Shown: piece by piece, positions 16,653 to 24,745 of the stretch
How positions within the stretch are numbered: the first letter of the stretch is position 1
Layout of the letters: every line of letters begins with the position of its first letter
Assembly (NCBI GenBank): GCA_964542745.1
Contig: CAZIVR010000015.1
Span: forward strand, 1-45,789
DNA length: 45,789 nucleotides
Direction of reading: 5' to 3'
Source of the DNA: DATKAB01 sp964542745
Lineage (GTDB): Bacteria; Eisenbacteria; RBG-16-71-46
The notes under the pieces: model-generated
The model's database searches: none
The model's input: the letters and a program-made list of their open reading frames with translations, nothing else
Told to the model about the DNA's origin: nothing
Translations under genes and position numbers: made by a program

Positions 16653-17101
16653 GCCTCGCGCACGATCCCCTGCGCCCGGGCCGCCGGGCCATCGCGCTCA
16701 ACCTCGACCTCGCCCACGGGCGCCACGGCGCGACCGCGCGCCTCGAGCTGCACGACCGCGCCGGCGCGCGCGTGGCGCTGCTCGCCCTGCGCGGCTGGCT
16801 CGACGACATCGCCGTGCGGCGGCTCGAGGAGGCGCTCGAGGACATCGCCGCGCGCGGGGCGGGGCAGCTGCTGCTGGACTGCTCGCAGCTGCGCCACATC
16901 GACTACCGCATGGTGCCCTCGCTGGTGGCCGCGCTCGAGCGCTTCGAGTCGCGCGCCGGCGGGTACGTGCTGTGCGGCCTCTCGCACTACCTGCGCGACC
17001 TGTTCCGCCTCGCGGGCTGCGACCGCGCGCTGCGCTGCTGGCCGTCGGCCGAGGAGCTGCTCGAGGGCTCGGGCGGGAGCGGCCGTGAGACCGCGTCATG
17101 A
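16649..17101 (+). CDS. STAS-domain protein inserted in the dcw cluster
   Basis: 150 residues. Residues ~38-138 read as a STAS (anti-sigma-factor antagonist) fold: VALLALRGWLDDIAVRRLEE, QLLLDCSQLRHIDYRMVPSL, GGYVLCGLSHYLRDLFRLAG, and a terminal WPSAEELL. In SpoIIAA-like proteins the phosphorylated serine lies in I-D-S-S-G; here the equivalent is I84-D85-Y86-R87-M88, so the acceptor serine is missing. It starts with GTG overlapping the mraZ stop and overlaps rsmH by 17 bases, so it is built into the operon. Role unknown; it may bind a division or wall protein or an anti-sigma factor without being switched by phosphorylation. Confidence 0.75.
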   Translation: MSLAHDPLRPGRRAIALNLDLAHGRHGATARLELHDRAGARVALLALRGWLDDIAVRRLEEALEDIAARGAGQLLLDCSQLRHIDYRMVPSLVAALERFESRAGGYVLCGLSHYLRDLFRLAGCDRALRCWPSAEELLEGSGGSGRETAS

Positions 17102-18005
17102 ACCGGTCCTCCTGCGCGAGGCGCTCGGGTTCCTGCGCGCGGGGGCGGGCCTCTACCTGGACGCCACGCTCGGGGACTCGGGCCACGCCGAGGCCCTCCT
17201 CGACGCCGAGCCCGGCGCGCGCCTGCTGGGATGCGACCGCGATCCCCACGCGATCGCGTTCGGCCGCGAGCGGCTCGGCCGCTTCGGAGCGCGCGTGACC
17301 CTGGCCCGCGCCACCTTCCGCGACCTGCCGGAGGCCCACCGCGCCGCGGGCGGCGAGCCGCTGGCGGGCGCGCTGTTCGACCTCGGGCTGTCGTCGCGGC
17401 AGCTCGACGATCCGGAGCGGGGCATGAGCTTCATGAGCGAGGGACCGCTCGACCTGCGCCTCGATCCCACCTCGGGCCATCCGGCGTGGGAGGCGCTGCG
17501 CGACACGGACGTCGCGGCGCTGGCGCAGGTGCTTCGCGAGCACGGCGATCTTCGGGACGCGGGGAAGCTGGCCCGCGCGCTGGCCGGCGCGGCCGCCGAG
17601 GGACGTCTCCGCACCACCCGCGACCTCGCGGCGGTGGTGGACCGCGTCTCGGGCGGGCGGGCGCATCCGCGCCGCCACGCCCAGGTGTTCCAGGCGCTGC
17701 GCATCTGGATCAACGGCGAGGCCGAGGACCTGGAGGCCGCGCTGGCCTGGCTGCCGCGCGCCATGCGCCCGGGCGGCGTGGTGGTGACGATCGCCTACCA
17801 CTCGGGAGAGGACCGTCGCGTCAAGCACGCGGTGCGGGGCGAGCGCCCCGTGATCACGAAACGCCGCCCGGCTCCGGCCGCCGCGGCCGAACCGGATTGG
17901 GAAGCGCTGCACCGGGGGGTGGTCACGCCCTCCGCGGAGGAGGTCGCCCGCAACGGACGCGCGCGCAGCGCGCGGCTGCGGGCGTTTCGGAGGACCGGAT
18001 CATGA
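17085..18005 (+). CDS. rsmH: 16S rRNA (cytosine(1402)-N(4))-methyltransferase
   Basis: 306 residues, typical for RsmH/MraW, which N4-methylates C1402 in the ribosomal P site using S-adenosylmethionine. The family opening RHEPVLLREAL appears at residue 4. The SAM site is YLDATLGDSGHAEALL (the family has D-x-T-x-G-x-G-G-H; here GDSGH). Then FDLGLSSRQLDDPERGMSF, GPLDLRLDPTSG, FQALRIWINGE and the late motif TIAYHSGEDRRVKHA (usually SFHSLEDR) follow. The GTG at 17085 gives exactly the family N-terminus and is preceded by GGGAG. It overlaps the STAS gene by 17 bases and ftsL by four. Confidence 0.95.
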   Translation: MRPRHEPVLLREALGFLRAGAGLYLDATLGDSGHAEALLDAEPGARLLGCDRDPHAIAFGRERLGRFGARVTLARATFRDLPEAHRAAGGEPLAGALFDLGLSSRQLDDPERGMSFMSEGPLDLRLDPTSGHPAWEALRDTDVAALAQVLREHGDLRDAGKLARALAGAAAEGRLRTTRDLAAVVDRVSGGRAHPRRHAQVFQALRIWINGEAEDLEAALAWLPRAMRPGGVVVTIAYHSGEDRRVKHAVRGERPVITKRRPAPAAAAEPDWEALHRGVVTPSAEEVARNGRARSARLRAFRRTGS

Positions 18006-18433
18006 CCCCGAGCCACCCTCGGCCACACGTCGTCTGGAACGCGCGCGGCGCCCGCTCGTCGCGCCTGGGAGTCTGGCTGGCGGCCTTCGCCCTGCTGGGG
18101 CTGCTGCTCGCCGAAGTCTGGCAGAACGCGCGCGTGACGCAGCTCTGCCTGGGCCTCGAGCGCACCCAGCGCGGGCTGGTCGCCGCGCGGGCACGCGAGG
18201 CCTACGTGCGCGCCCAGCTCGACCGGCGCGCCACGCGCGCGGCGCTCTCGCCGATGGCGGGCTCGCTCGGGCTGCGCCCGGCCGACGCCGCCCAGGTCGT
18301 GGTGCTCCCCGCCGAGTACCTCGCCCACGACGGCGCCCGGGGCGGCGAGACGCGGCTGGCGCTGGCCGAGCGCCTGTCGCGCGTGCTGATCCCCGAGGCG
18401 ACCGCCCGCGAACGTTCCGGATCCACTCCATGA
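18002..18433 (+). CDS. ftsL: Cell division protein FtsL-like
   Basis: 143 residues. A basic cytoplasmic segment precedes one transmembrane helix (LGVWLAAFALLGLLLAEVW, about residues 22-40). A heptad-like stretch (RVTQLCLGLERTQRGLVAAR and onward) follows, then a small tail. This topology, the size and the slot between rsmH and ftsI identify it as FtsL, a bitopic division protein that pairs with FtsB/DivIC and activates FtsWI. Sequence conservation in FtsL is low, so the call rests mainly on topology and synteny. The ATG overlaps the rsmH stop (ATGA). Confidence 0.8.
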   Translation: MTPSHPRPHVVWNARGARSSRLGVWLAAFALLGLLLAEVWQNARVTQLCLGLERTQRGLVAARAREAYVRAQLDRRATRAALSPMAGSLGLRPADAAQVVVLPAEYLAHDGARGGETRLALAERLSRVLIPEATARERSGSTP

Positions 18434-18539
18434 CGAACGCCTAGAAACCATCGGGCGACCGGTGTAACCGGCCGCACCACCGCACCGCGCGAGTGCTGGC
18501 CCGGCGATCCGCGTGAATCGCCGTTCCAGGGAGGGAGAG

Positions 18540-20711
18540 TTGGCCCACACGGAAATGCGCAAGAGTCGGGTGCTGGTGGCTGCGGCCGGTCTTTTGTTGG
18601 CGCTGCTCGCGCTGTGGCTGCGGGTGGGGTGGCTGCAGATCGCGGCCCACGACCACTACACGGCCCGGGCGGAGCGGAACCACCAGCAGCGCGTGCTGGT
18701 GCGGGCCGAGCGCGGCGACCTGCTCGACCGCCGCGGGCGGCCGCTGGCGCACGACCTGCAGACCTACACCCTCACCGCGGCGCCCAAGGAGCTCGCCAAC
18801 CCGCGGCAGGCCGCGCGCGAAGTCGCGAAGCGGACCGGCCAGCCGCTGCGCCGGCTGGAGCGCGAGTTCCTCTCGGGACGGCCCTACTGCGTCGTGGCGC
18901 GCGGCCTCGCGCCCTCGGTGGGGCAGGAGGTGGGCGCGCTGGGCCTGCACGGGCTCTACCTGAGCCTCGAGACCCGGCGCGAGTGGCCGCTCGGGGCCGC
19001 CGCCTCGGAAATCCTCGGACGCACCGACCCGGACGGGCTCGGCCTCGACGGGCTCGAGCTGCAGCTCGACGACGTGCTGCGCGGCCGGGCCGGCTGGACC
19101 ACGCTGTTCCGCGACGGGCGCGGGCGCTCGATCGCGCTGCCGCGCGGGCTGCGGCGCGAGGCCGAGGACGGCCAGCACGTGGTCCTGACCCTCGACGCCG
19201 ACCTGCAGGCGATCGTCGAGGCGCACCTCGCGCGCGCGGTGGACACGCTGCGGGCCGAGCGCGGCTTCGCGATCTTCCTCGATCCCAACACCGGCGAAAT
19301 CCTCGCCGCGGCCAACGCGCCCCACCTGCCCGCGGGACGCTCCCGCAACTGGACGATCACCGACCAGTTCGAGCCGGGCTCGACGTTCAAGGTGGTGGCG
19401 GCGGGCGCCGCGCTCGAGGAGGGCCTCGCACGCCCCGACCAGGTCTTCGAGGCGGGCGCCCACGGCGTGGCGCAGGTGGCGCCGGGGGCGCGCTTCCGCG
19501 ACGTCCACCGGCAGGAGCGCTTCACCTTCCGCGACGCGATGCGCTGGTCGAGCAACATCGTGCTGGGGCGGATCGGCCTGCGGCTCGGGAACGAGCGGCT
19601 CTACCGTTACTCGACCGACCTCGGGTTCGGCGAGCTGACCGGCGTCGGGTTCCCGGGCGAGGCCTCGGGCAAGCTGCGCAGCCCGGCCAGCTGGTCGGCG
19701 CGCTCGAACCCCACCATCGCGATCGGACACGAGCTGGCGGTGACGCCGCTCCAGCTCGCGCTGGCGTACGCGGCGATCGCCAACGGCGGCGTGCTGATGG
19801 AGCCGATGCTGGTGAAGGAGGTCCGCGACACCCGCGGCCACGTGGTGCGCCGTCCGCAGCCGCACGCGGTGCGGCGCGTGTTCCGCGAGGAGACCACCGA
19901 GACCCTGCGCGAGATGCTCGCCGCGGTGGTGGACAGCGGCACCGCGACCGCCGCGCGCATCCGCGGGTTCACGATCGCCGGCAAGACCGGAACCGCGCAG
20001 AAGTACGACGCGCGCGTGCGCACCTACGGGGCGGGCATGTACGTCTCGTCGTTCGCCGGGTTCGCCCCGGCCCTCGCGCCGCGGCTGGTGGGCGTGGTGG
20101 TGATCGACGAGCCGCGCGGCAAGCGTTACTACGGCGGCCAGGTCGCGGCTCCGGTGTTCCGCGAGGTGGTGCTGGACCTGATGCGGCTTCCCGACGGTCC
20201 CTTCGAGGCGCGCGGCGCCGAGGTCGCGACGCGTCCCCCGGCGCCGGCGCCGGTGACGGTTCCCGACCTGCGCCTGCTGCCGCCGGCCGAGGCCGAGCGC
20301 CGGCTCGCCGCGAACGGGCTGCGCGCCCGCTTCGAGGGCGAGGGCCCGCGCGCGCTGGCGCAGTCGCCGGCCGCGGGGGGCGCGGTCGAGCGCGGGACCG
20401 GCGTGGTGGTGTGGCTGTCGCCGCCCGAGGACTCGGCCTCCCGGCGCATGCCCGATCTCGCGGGCCTCGCGGTGCGCGAGGCCCTGCGGCGTCTCGCGCC
20501 GCTCGGCCTGCGGCCCCGCATCGAGGGCCGGGGGCTGGTGGTCCGCCAGTCGCCCGAGGCGGGCGCTCCGCTCGAATCCGGCACGTCGGCCCGGCTGTGG
20601 TGCGCGCCCGGCGTCGCGGAAGCCCCGGGCGACGACGGCGGCCTCGACGCCGCCGCGGTCTCCCACGAAGGGCGCGCGGCCGCGATGGCCGCCGCCGGGA
20701 CGCCGCGGTGA
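18540..20711 (+). CDS. ftsI: Division transpeptidase FtsI (PBP3) with two PASTA domains
   Basis: About 723 residues. One N-terminal transmembrane helix (VLVAAAGLLLALLALWLRVG) is followed by a dimerisation domain with RGDLLDRRGRPLAHDL, then the transpeptidase domain. Numbering from the TTG at 18540, catalytic motifs are STFK (S281), SSN (337-339) and KTGT (K482). Two PASTA domains follow, starting VPDLRLLPPAEAERRL (574) and MPDLAGLAV (637). The TTG is preferred because GGGAGGGAGAG lies directly upstream; the ATG at 18555 and the GTG at 18513 are alternatives differing by a few residues. FtsI cross-links septal peptidoglycan with FtsW. About 106 bases without a gene separate it from ftsL. Confidence 0.93.
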   Translation: MAHTEMRKSRVLVAAAGLLLALLALWLRVGWLQIAAHDHYTARAERNHQQRVLVRAERGDLLDRRGRPLAHDLQTYTLTAAPKELANPRQAAREVAKRTGQPLRRLEREFLSGRPYCVVARGLAPSVGQEVGALGLHGLYLSLETRREWPLGAAASEILGRTDPDGLGLDGLELQLDDVLRGRAGWTTLFRDGRGRSIALPRGLRREAEDGQHVVLTLDADLQAIVEAHLARAVDTLRAERGFAIFLDPNTGEILAAANAPHLPAGRSRNWTITDQFEPGSTFKVVAAGAALEEGLARPDQVFEAGAHGVAQVAPGARFRDVHRQERFTFRDAMRWSSNIVLGRIGLRLGNERLYRYSTDLGFGELTGVGFPGEASGKLRSPASWSARSNPTIAIGHELAVTPLQLALAYAAIANGGVLMEPMLVKEVRDTRGHVVRRPQPHAVRRVFREETTETLREMLAAVVDSGTATAARIRGFTIAGKTGTAQKYDARVRTYGAGMYVSSFAGFAPALAPRLVGVVVIDEPRGKRYYGGQVAAPVFREVVLDLMRLPDGPFEARGAEVATRPPAPAPVTVPDLRLLPPAEAERRLAANGLRARFEGEGPRALAQSPAAGGAVERGTGVVVWLSPPEDSASRRMPDLAGLAVREALRRLAPLGLRPRIEGRGLVVRQSPEAGAPLESGTSARLWCAPGVAEAPGDDGGLDAAAVSHEGRAAAMAAAGTPR

Positions 20712-22240
20712 CCGTGCGCGAATTGATCGGCGGGATGGACGTGCTGGCCGCGGCCGGCGATCTCGAGCGGGAGGTGGCCGGGCTGGCCTACGACTCGCGC
20801 CGGGTCCGGGCGGGCGACGCGTTCTTCGCGCTGGCGGGCGCCCGCCACGACGGGGCGCGCTTCGTGCGCGACGCCGTGGCCGCCGGCGCCTCGGCGGTGG
20901 TGGGTCCGCGCGGCGTCGAGGCGCCGGGGGTGGCGCGCCTCGAGGTGGCCGAGCCGCGGCTGGCCCTCGCCCAGGCGGCCAACCGCCTGCACGGCCACCC
21001 CTCGCGCGCGCTGCGCGTGGTGGCGGTGACCGGCACCAACGGCAAGACCACGACCACGTGGATGCTCGAGTCCATCTTCCGCGCGGCGGGCCGGAGCACC
21101 GGCGTGATCGGCACCACCGGCGTGCGCTTCGCGGGCCGCGACCGCGCCTCGGCGTTCACCACGCCCGAAGCGCCCGAGCTCCAGGCGCTGCTCGCCGAGA
21201 TGCGCGACGCGGGCGTCGAGGCGGTGGCGATGGAGGTCTCGAGCCACGCGCTCGCGCAGCGCCGGGCGTGGGGGCTCGAGCCCGACGCCTGCGTGTTCAC
21301 CAACCTGAGCCGCGACCACCTCGATTTCCACCGCACCATGGAGGACTACCTCGACGCCAAGCTGCGGCTCTTCGACGGCCGCAACGGGCCCACCACCAAG
21401 CGCGGCGTGGCGGTGGTGAACGCGGGCGACCCGAGTGCCGCGCGGGTCGCGGAGGCCTGCGCGCGGGGCGGGCTCAGGCTGGTGGCGTTCGACGCCGGCG
21501 GCGGTTCGCCGCCGGCCGGCCTCGCGCCGGCGCTCGCCGTGACGCACGTCGAGGCGCGGCCCGCCGGCCTCGCGATCCGGGCCCGGATCGCGGCGGGGCT
21601 CGGCCCGGGCGCGGGGGGCGCGCGCGAGCTCGCGGTGCGGCTCCCGATGCTCGGGCGATTCAACGCCGCGAACGCGGCCGGGGCGCTGGCCGCGGCGCTC
21701 GCGCTGGGCGTGCCGGACGCGGACGCGGTGCGCGGGCTCGAGGCGCTCCCGGGGGTGCCCGGGCGGCTCGAGCGCGTGGACGCCGGGGGATCGTTCCTGG
21801 TGGTGGTGGACTACGCCCACACGCCCGACGCGCTGGAGCGGGCGCTGGCGGCGGTGCGGGAGCACGCCCCCGGCCGGGTGCTGCTGGTGTTCGGCTGCGG
21901 CGGGGACCGCGACCGCGGCAAGCGGCCCGGGATGGGCGCGGCGGCCGCCCGCGGCGCCGACCTCGCGTGGATCACCAACGACAACCCGCGCGGCGAGGAT
22001 CCGGCGGCGATCGCGGCCCAGGTCCTGGCCGGCGCCGCCGGGGCCGCGCCCGGCGCCGTCGCGGTCGAGCTCGACCGCCGCGCCGCGATCGGCGCGGCGC
22101 TCGCCGCCGCGCGCCCGGGCGACGCGGTGCTGGTGGCGGGCAAGGGGCACGAGACCACGCAGACCACCGGCGACCGGGTCGAGCCCTTCGACGACCGGCG
22201 GGTGGCGCGCGAGTGGCTCGCGGGGAGGAGCGGCTCGTGA
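20708..22240 (+). CDS. murE: UDP-MurNAc-tripeptide synthetase MurE (meso-diaminopimelate type)
   Basis: 510 residues. Adds the third amino acid to UDP-MurNAc-L-Ala-D-Glu in the cytoplasm. The N-terminal domain has GLAYDSRRVRAGDAFFAL. The ATP loop is GTNGKTTTTW (from residue 109). TTPEAPELQALL and VSSHALAQRR mark the central domain. In the C-terminal domain, ITNDNPRGEDP carries DNPR (from residue 425), the signature of enzymes that add meso-diaminopimelate rather than lysine. VAGKGHETTQ precedes the end. The GTG overlaps the ftsI stop (GTGA). Confidence 0.96.
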   Translation: MTVRELIGGMDVLAAAGDLEREVAGLAYDSRRVRAGDAFFALAGARHDGARFVRDAVAAGASAVVGPRGVEAPGVARLEVAEPRLALAQAANRLHGHPSRALRVVAVTGTNGKTTTTWMLESIFRAAGRSTGVIGTTGVRFAGRDRASAFTTPEAPELQALLAEMRDAGVEAVAMEVSSHALAQRRAWGLEPDACVFTNLSRDHLDFHRTMEDYLDAKLRLFDGRNGPTTKRGVAVVNAGDPSAARVAEACARGGLRLVAFDAGGGSPPAGLAPALAVTHVEARPAGLAIRARIAAGLGPGAGGARELAVRLPMLGRFNAANAAGALAAALALGVPDADAVRGLEALPGVPGRLERVDAGGSFLVVVDYAHTPDALERALAAVREHAPGRVLLVFGCGGDRDRGKRPGMGAAAARGADLAWITNDNPRGEDPAAIAAQVLAGAAGAAPGAVAVELDRRAAIGAALAAARPGDAVLVAGKGHETTQTTGDRVEPFDDRRVAREWLAGRSGS

Positions 22241-23652
22241 TGACGGCCGCCCCTCCGTTCCTCACCCTGCCGCAGGTCGCGCAGTTCTCGGGCGGCGACC
22301 TGTGGGCGCGCGAGCTGCCGCGCGACGCGGTGTCGCGCGAGGCGTGGCTCGCCTCCGGTGTGGGCGGCGTGTCGATCGACACGCGCACGCTGCGCGAAGG
22401 CGATCTGTTCGTGCCGCTCGCGGGCGGCAACGCCGACGGCCACGACTTCATCGCCGAGGCGTTCGCGCGTGGCGCGGCCGCGGCGCTCTGCGACCGCCGG
22501 CACGCGGCCGAGTGGCGCGAGCGCGCCCCGGGGCCGCTGGTGTTCGTGGACGACCCGACCGCGGCGCTGCAGCGGCTCGCCGCCCGCCATCGCGAACGCT
22601 GGGCGGGCCCGGTGCTCGCCGTCACCGGCAGCTCGGGCAAGACCACGCTCAAGGACCTCGCCTGGACGGTGCTGTCGGAGGCGCGGACCACCCTGCGCAC
22701 CGAGGGCAACCTCAACAACCACTGGGGCGTCCCGCTCACCCTGCTGCGGCTGCGCGCCGAGCACCGCGCGGCGGTGGTCGAGATGGGCATGAACCACGCC
22801 GGCGAGCTGGCGCGGCTGTGCGCGATCGCGCGTCCCAACGCCGCGGCGATCACCAACGCCGGCTCGGCCCACCTCGAGCACCTCGGCACGCTCGAGGCGA
22901 TCGCCCGCGAGAAGGCCTCGGTGGCGTACGCGCTCGCGCCGCACGAGGTGGTGTTCGCCGGCGCCGACTCGCCGCGGCTGCTCGAGGCGCTGGCCGCGGT
23001 GCGCTGCCGCCGGGTCACGTTCGGCTTCGCGGCGGGCGCCGACGTGCGCCCGAAGCGGGTCGAGGACCTCGGCGCGGAGGGCACCCGGCTCGCGGTCGAG
23101 GGATTCCCCGAGTTCGTGCTGCCCCTGCCCGGCCGCCACCTCGCGGCGAGCGCGCTCGGGGCGCTGGCCATCGCGCGCGAGTACGGGGTGGACCCGGACG
23201 CCGCGGCGGCCGCGCTCGCGCGTGCCGAGGCGGGGAAGGGCCGCATGGAGATCCGGCGGGCGCGCGGCGCCACGCTGATCGTGGACTGCTACAACGCGAA
23301 CCCCGAATCCACCGCCGCGGCGCTCGCCGCGCTCGGGCGCTGGCCGGGGGCGACCCGGCGGCTCGCCGCGCTCGGCGACATGCTCGAGCTGGGCGGCGAG
23401 GCGCCGCGCCTGCACGCCGAGACGGCGGCGGGCGCCACGCCGGACACCGAGCTGTGGGTGAGCGGGACGTTCGCGGCCGACTACGCGCGCGGCGCGCAAG
23501 CGGCGGGCGTGCGCGTGCGCGTGTTCGACCGCCGCGAGGCGCTCGGCGAGGCGCTGCGCGCGGCCCTCGCCCCGGGCGTGGTGGCGCTGGTCAAGGCCTC
23601 GCGCGGCGCGCGCTTCGAAACCCTGCTCGAGGGCCTCGGGGGGGAGGGCTGA
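22240..23652 (+). CDS. murF: UDP-MurNAc-tripeptide:D-Ala-D-Ala ligase MurF
   Basis: 470 residues. Completes the UDP-MurNAc-pentapeptide. Visible are VSIDTRTLREGDLFVPLAGG, the ATP loop GSSGKTTLKD (from residue 130), TEGNLNNHWGVPLTLL, VVEMGMNHAGEL, TNAGSAHLEHLGTLEAIAR and DCYNANPESTAAAL, the standard MurF set. The ATG at 22240 follows GGGGAGGAG at a good distance and shares one base with the murE stop. A GTG immediately before it (22237) is possible and adds one residue. The start codon of mraY follows one base after its stop. Confidence 0.96.
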   Translation: MTAAPPFLTLPQVAQFSGGDLWARELPRDAVSREAWLASGVGGVSIDTRTLREGDLFVPLAGGNADGHDFIAEAFARGAAAALCDRRHAAEWRERAPGPLVFVDDPTAALQRLAARHRERWAGPVLAVTGSSGKTTLKDLAWTVLSEARTTLRTEGNLNNHWGVPLTLLRLRAEHRAAVVEMGMNHAGELARLCAIARPNAAAITNAGSAHLEHLGTLEAIAREKASVAYALAPHEVVFAGADSPRLLEALAAVRCRRVTFGFAAGADVRPKRVEDLGAEGTRLAVEGFPEFVLPLPGRHLAASALGALAIAREYGVDPDAAAAALARAEAGKGRMEIRRARGATLIVDCYNANPESTAAALAALGRWPGATRRLAALGDMLELGGEAPRLHAETAAGATPDTELWVSGTFAADYARGAQAAGVRVRVFDRREALGEALRAALAPGVVALVKASRGARFETLLEGLGGEG

Positions 23653-23653
23653 C

Positions 23654-24745
23654 GTGTTCTACGAATGGGTGTACCCGCTGCACGAGGTGCCCGGGCTCGG
23701 GGTGCTGAACGTCTTCCGCTACATCACGTTTCGCGCGGCCTACGCGGCCATCACCGCGCTGCTCGTGTGCTTCGTGCTGGGCCCGCCGATGATCGAGTGG
23801 CTGCGCCGCGTCAAGCTCGGGCAGAAGATCCGCGCCGAGGGACCGCAGGCCCACCTCGCCAAGGCCGGCACGCCGACCATGGGCGGGCTGCTGATCGTGG
23901 CGGCGATCGTGGTGCCGACGCTGCTGTGGGGCAACCTCCACTCGCGCCCGGTGTGGATCGCGCTGCTCGCCACGGTGTGGCTCGGCGCGATCGGCTTCCT
24001 CGACGACTGGCTGCGGGTGGTGAAGGGGCTGCCCAAGGGCCTGCTCGGGCGTTACAAGCTGGCCGGGCAGGTTTCGCTCGGGCTCCTGATCGGCGCGATC
24101 CTGGTCGCCTTCCCCGAGCCCGGGCTGTCGCCCACCGTGACCCACGTGCCGTTCTTCAAGTACCGCTTCGTGGACTTCGGCTGGCTGTTCGTGCCGTTCG
24201 TGGTGCTGGTGGTGACCGGCGCCTCGAACGCCGTGAACCTCACCGACGGCCTCGACGGGCTGGCCTCGGGCCTGGTGGCGATCGCCGCGCTCACCTTCGC
24301 CGGCATGTGCTACCTGAGCGGCCACTTCCGCTTCAGCGAGTACCTGAACCTCACGCACCTCGCCTACGGCGGCGAGCTCACGGTGTTCTGCGCGGCGGTG
24401 CTGGGTGCGGCGCTCGGGTTCCTCTGGTACAACTGCCATCCGGCCGACGTGTTCATGGGCGACACCGGCTCGCTGGCGCTGGGCGGCGCGCTCGGCACCG
24501 TGGCCGTGCTCATCAAGCGCGAGTTCTGGCTGGTGCTGGTGGGCGGCGTGTTCGTGGCCGAGGCGCTGTCGGTGATGCTGCAGGTGGCCTCCTTCAAGCT
24601 CACCGGCAAGCGCGTGTTCCGGATGTCGCCCCTCCACCATCACTTCGAACTGGGAGGCTGGGCCGAGTCCCGCGTGGTGCTCCGCTTCTACATCGCGGGG
24701 GCCCTCCTGGCCCTGCTCTCGCTCTCCACCTTCAAGCTCCAGTGA
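23654..24745 (+). CDS. mraY: Phospho-MurNAc-pentapeptide transferase MraY
   Basis: 363 residues with about ten transmembrane helices, the family length. Transfers phospho-MurNAc-pentapeptide from UDP to undecaprenyl phosphate, forming lipid I. Motifs in order: KAGTPTMGGLLI, FLDDWLRVVKG (the DD motif), NAVNLTDGLDGLA, FMGDTGSLALGG and SPLHHHFELGGW (the HHH motif). GTG start at 23654, one base after the murF stop, with GGGGAGGG upstream. Its end overlaps murD by four bases. Confidence 0.97.
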   Translation: MFYEWVYPLHEVPGLGVLNVFRYITFRAAYAAITALLVCFVLGPPMIEWLRRVKLGQKIRAEGPQAHLAKAGTPTMGGLLIVAAIVVPTLLWGNLHSRPVWIALLATVWLGAIGFLDDWLRVVKGLPKGLLGRYKLAGQVSLGLLIGAILVAFPEPGLSPTVTHVPFFKYRFVDFGWLFVPFVVLVVTGASNAVNLTDGLDGLASGLVAIAALTFAGMCYLSGHFRFSEYLNLTHLAYGGELTVFCAAVLGAALGFLWYNCHPADVFMGDTGSLALGGALGTVAVLIKREFWLVLVGGVFVAEALSVMLQVASFKLTGKRVFRMSPLHHHFELGGWAESRVVLRFYIAGALLALLSLSTFKLQ

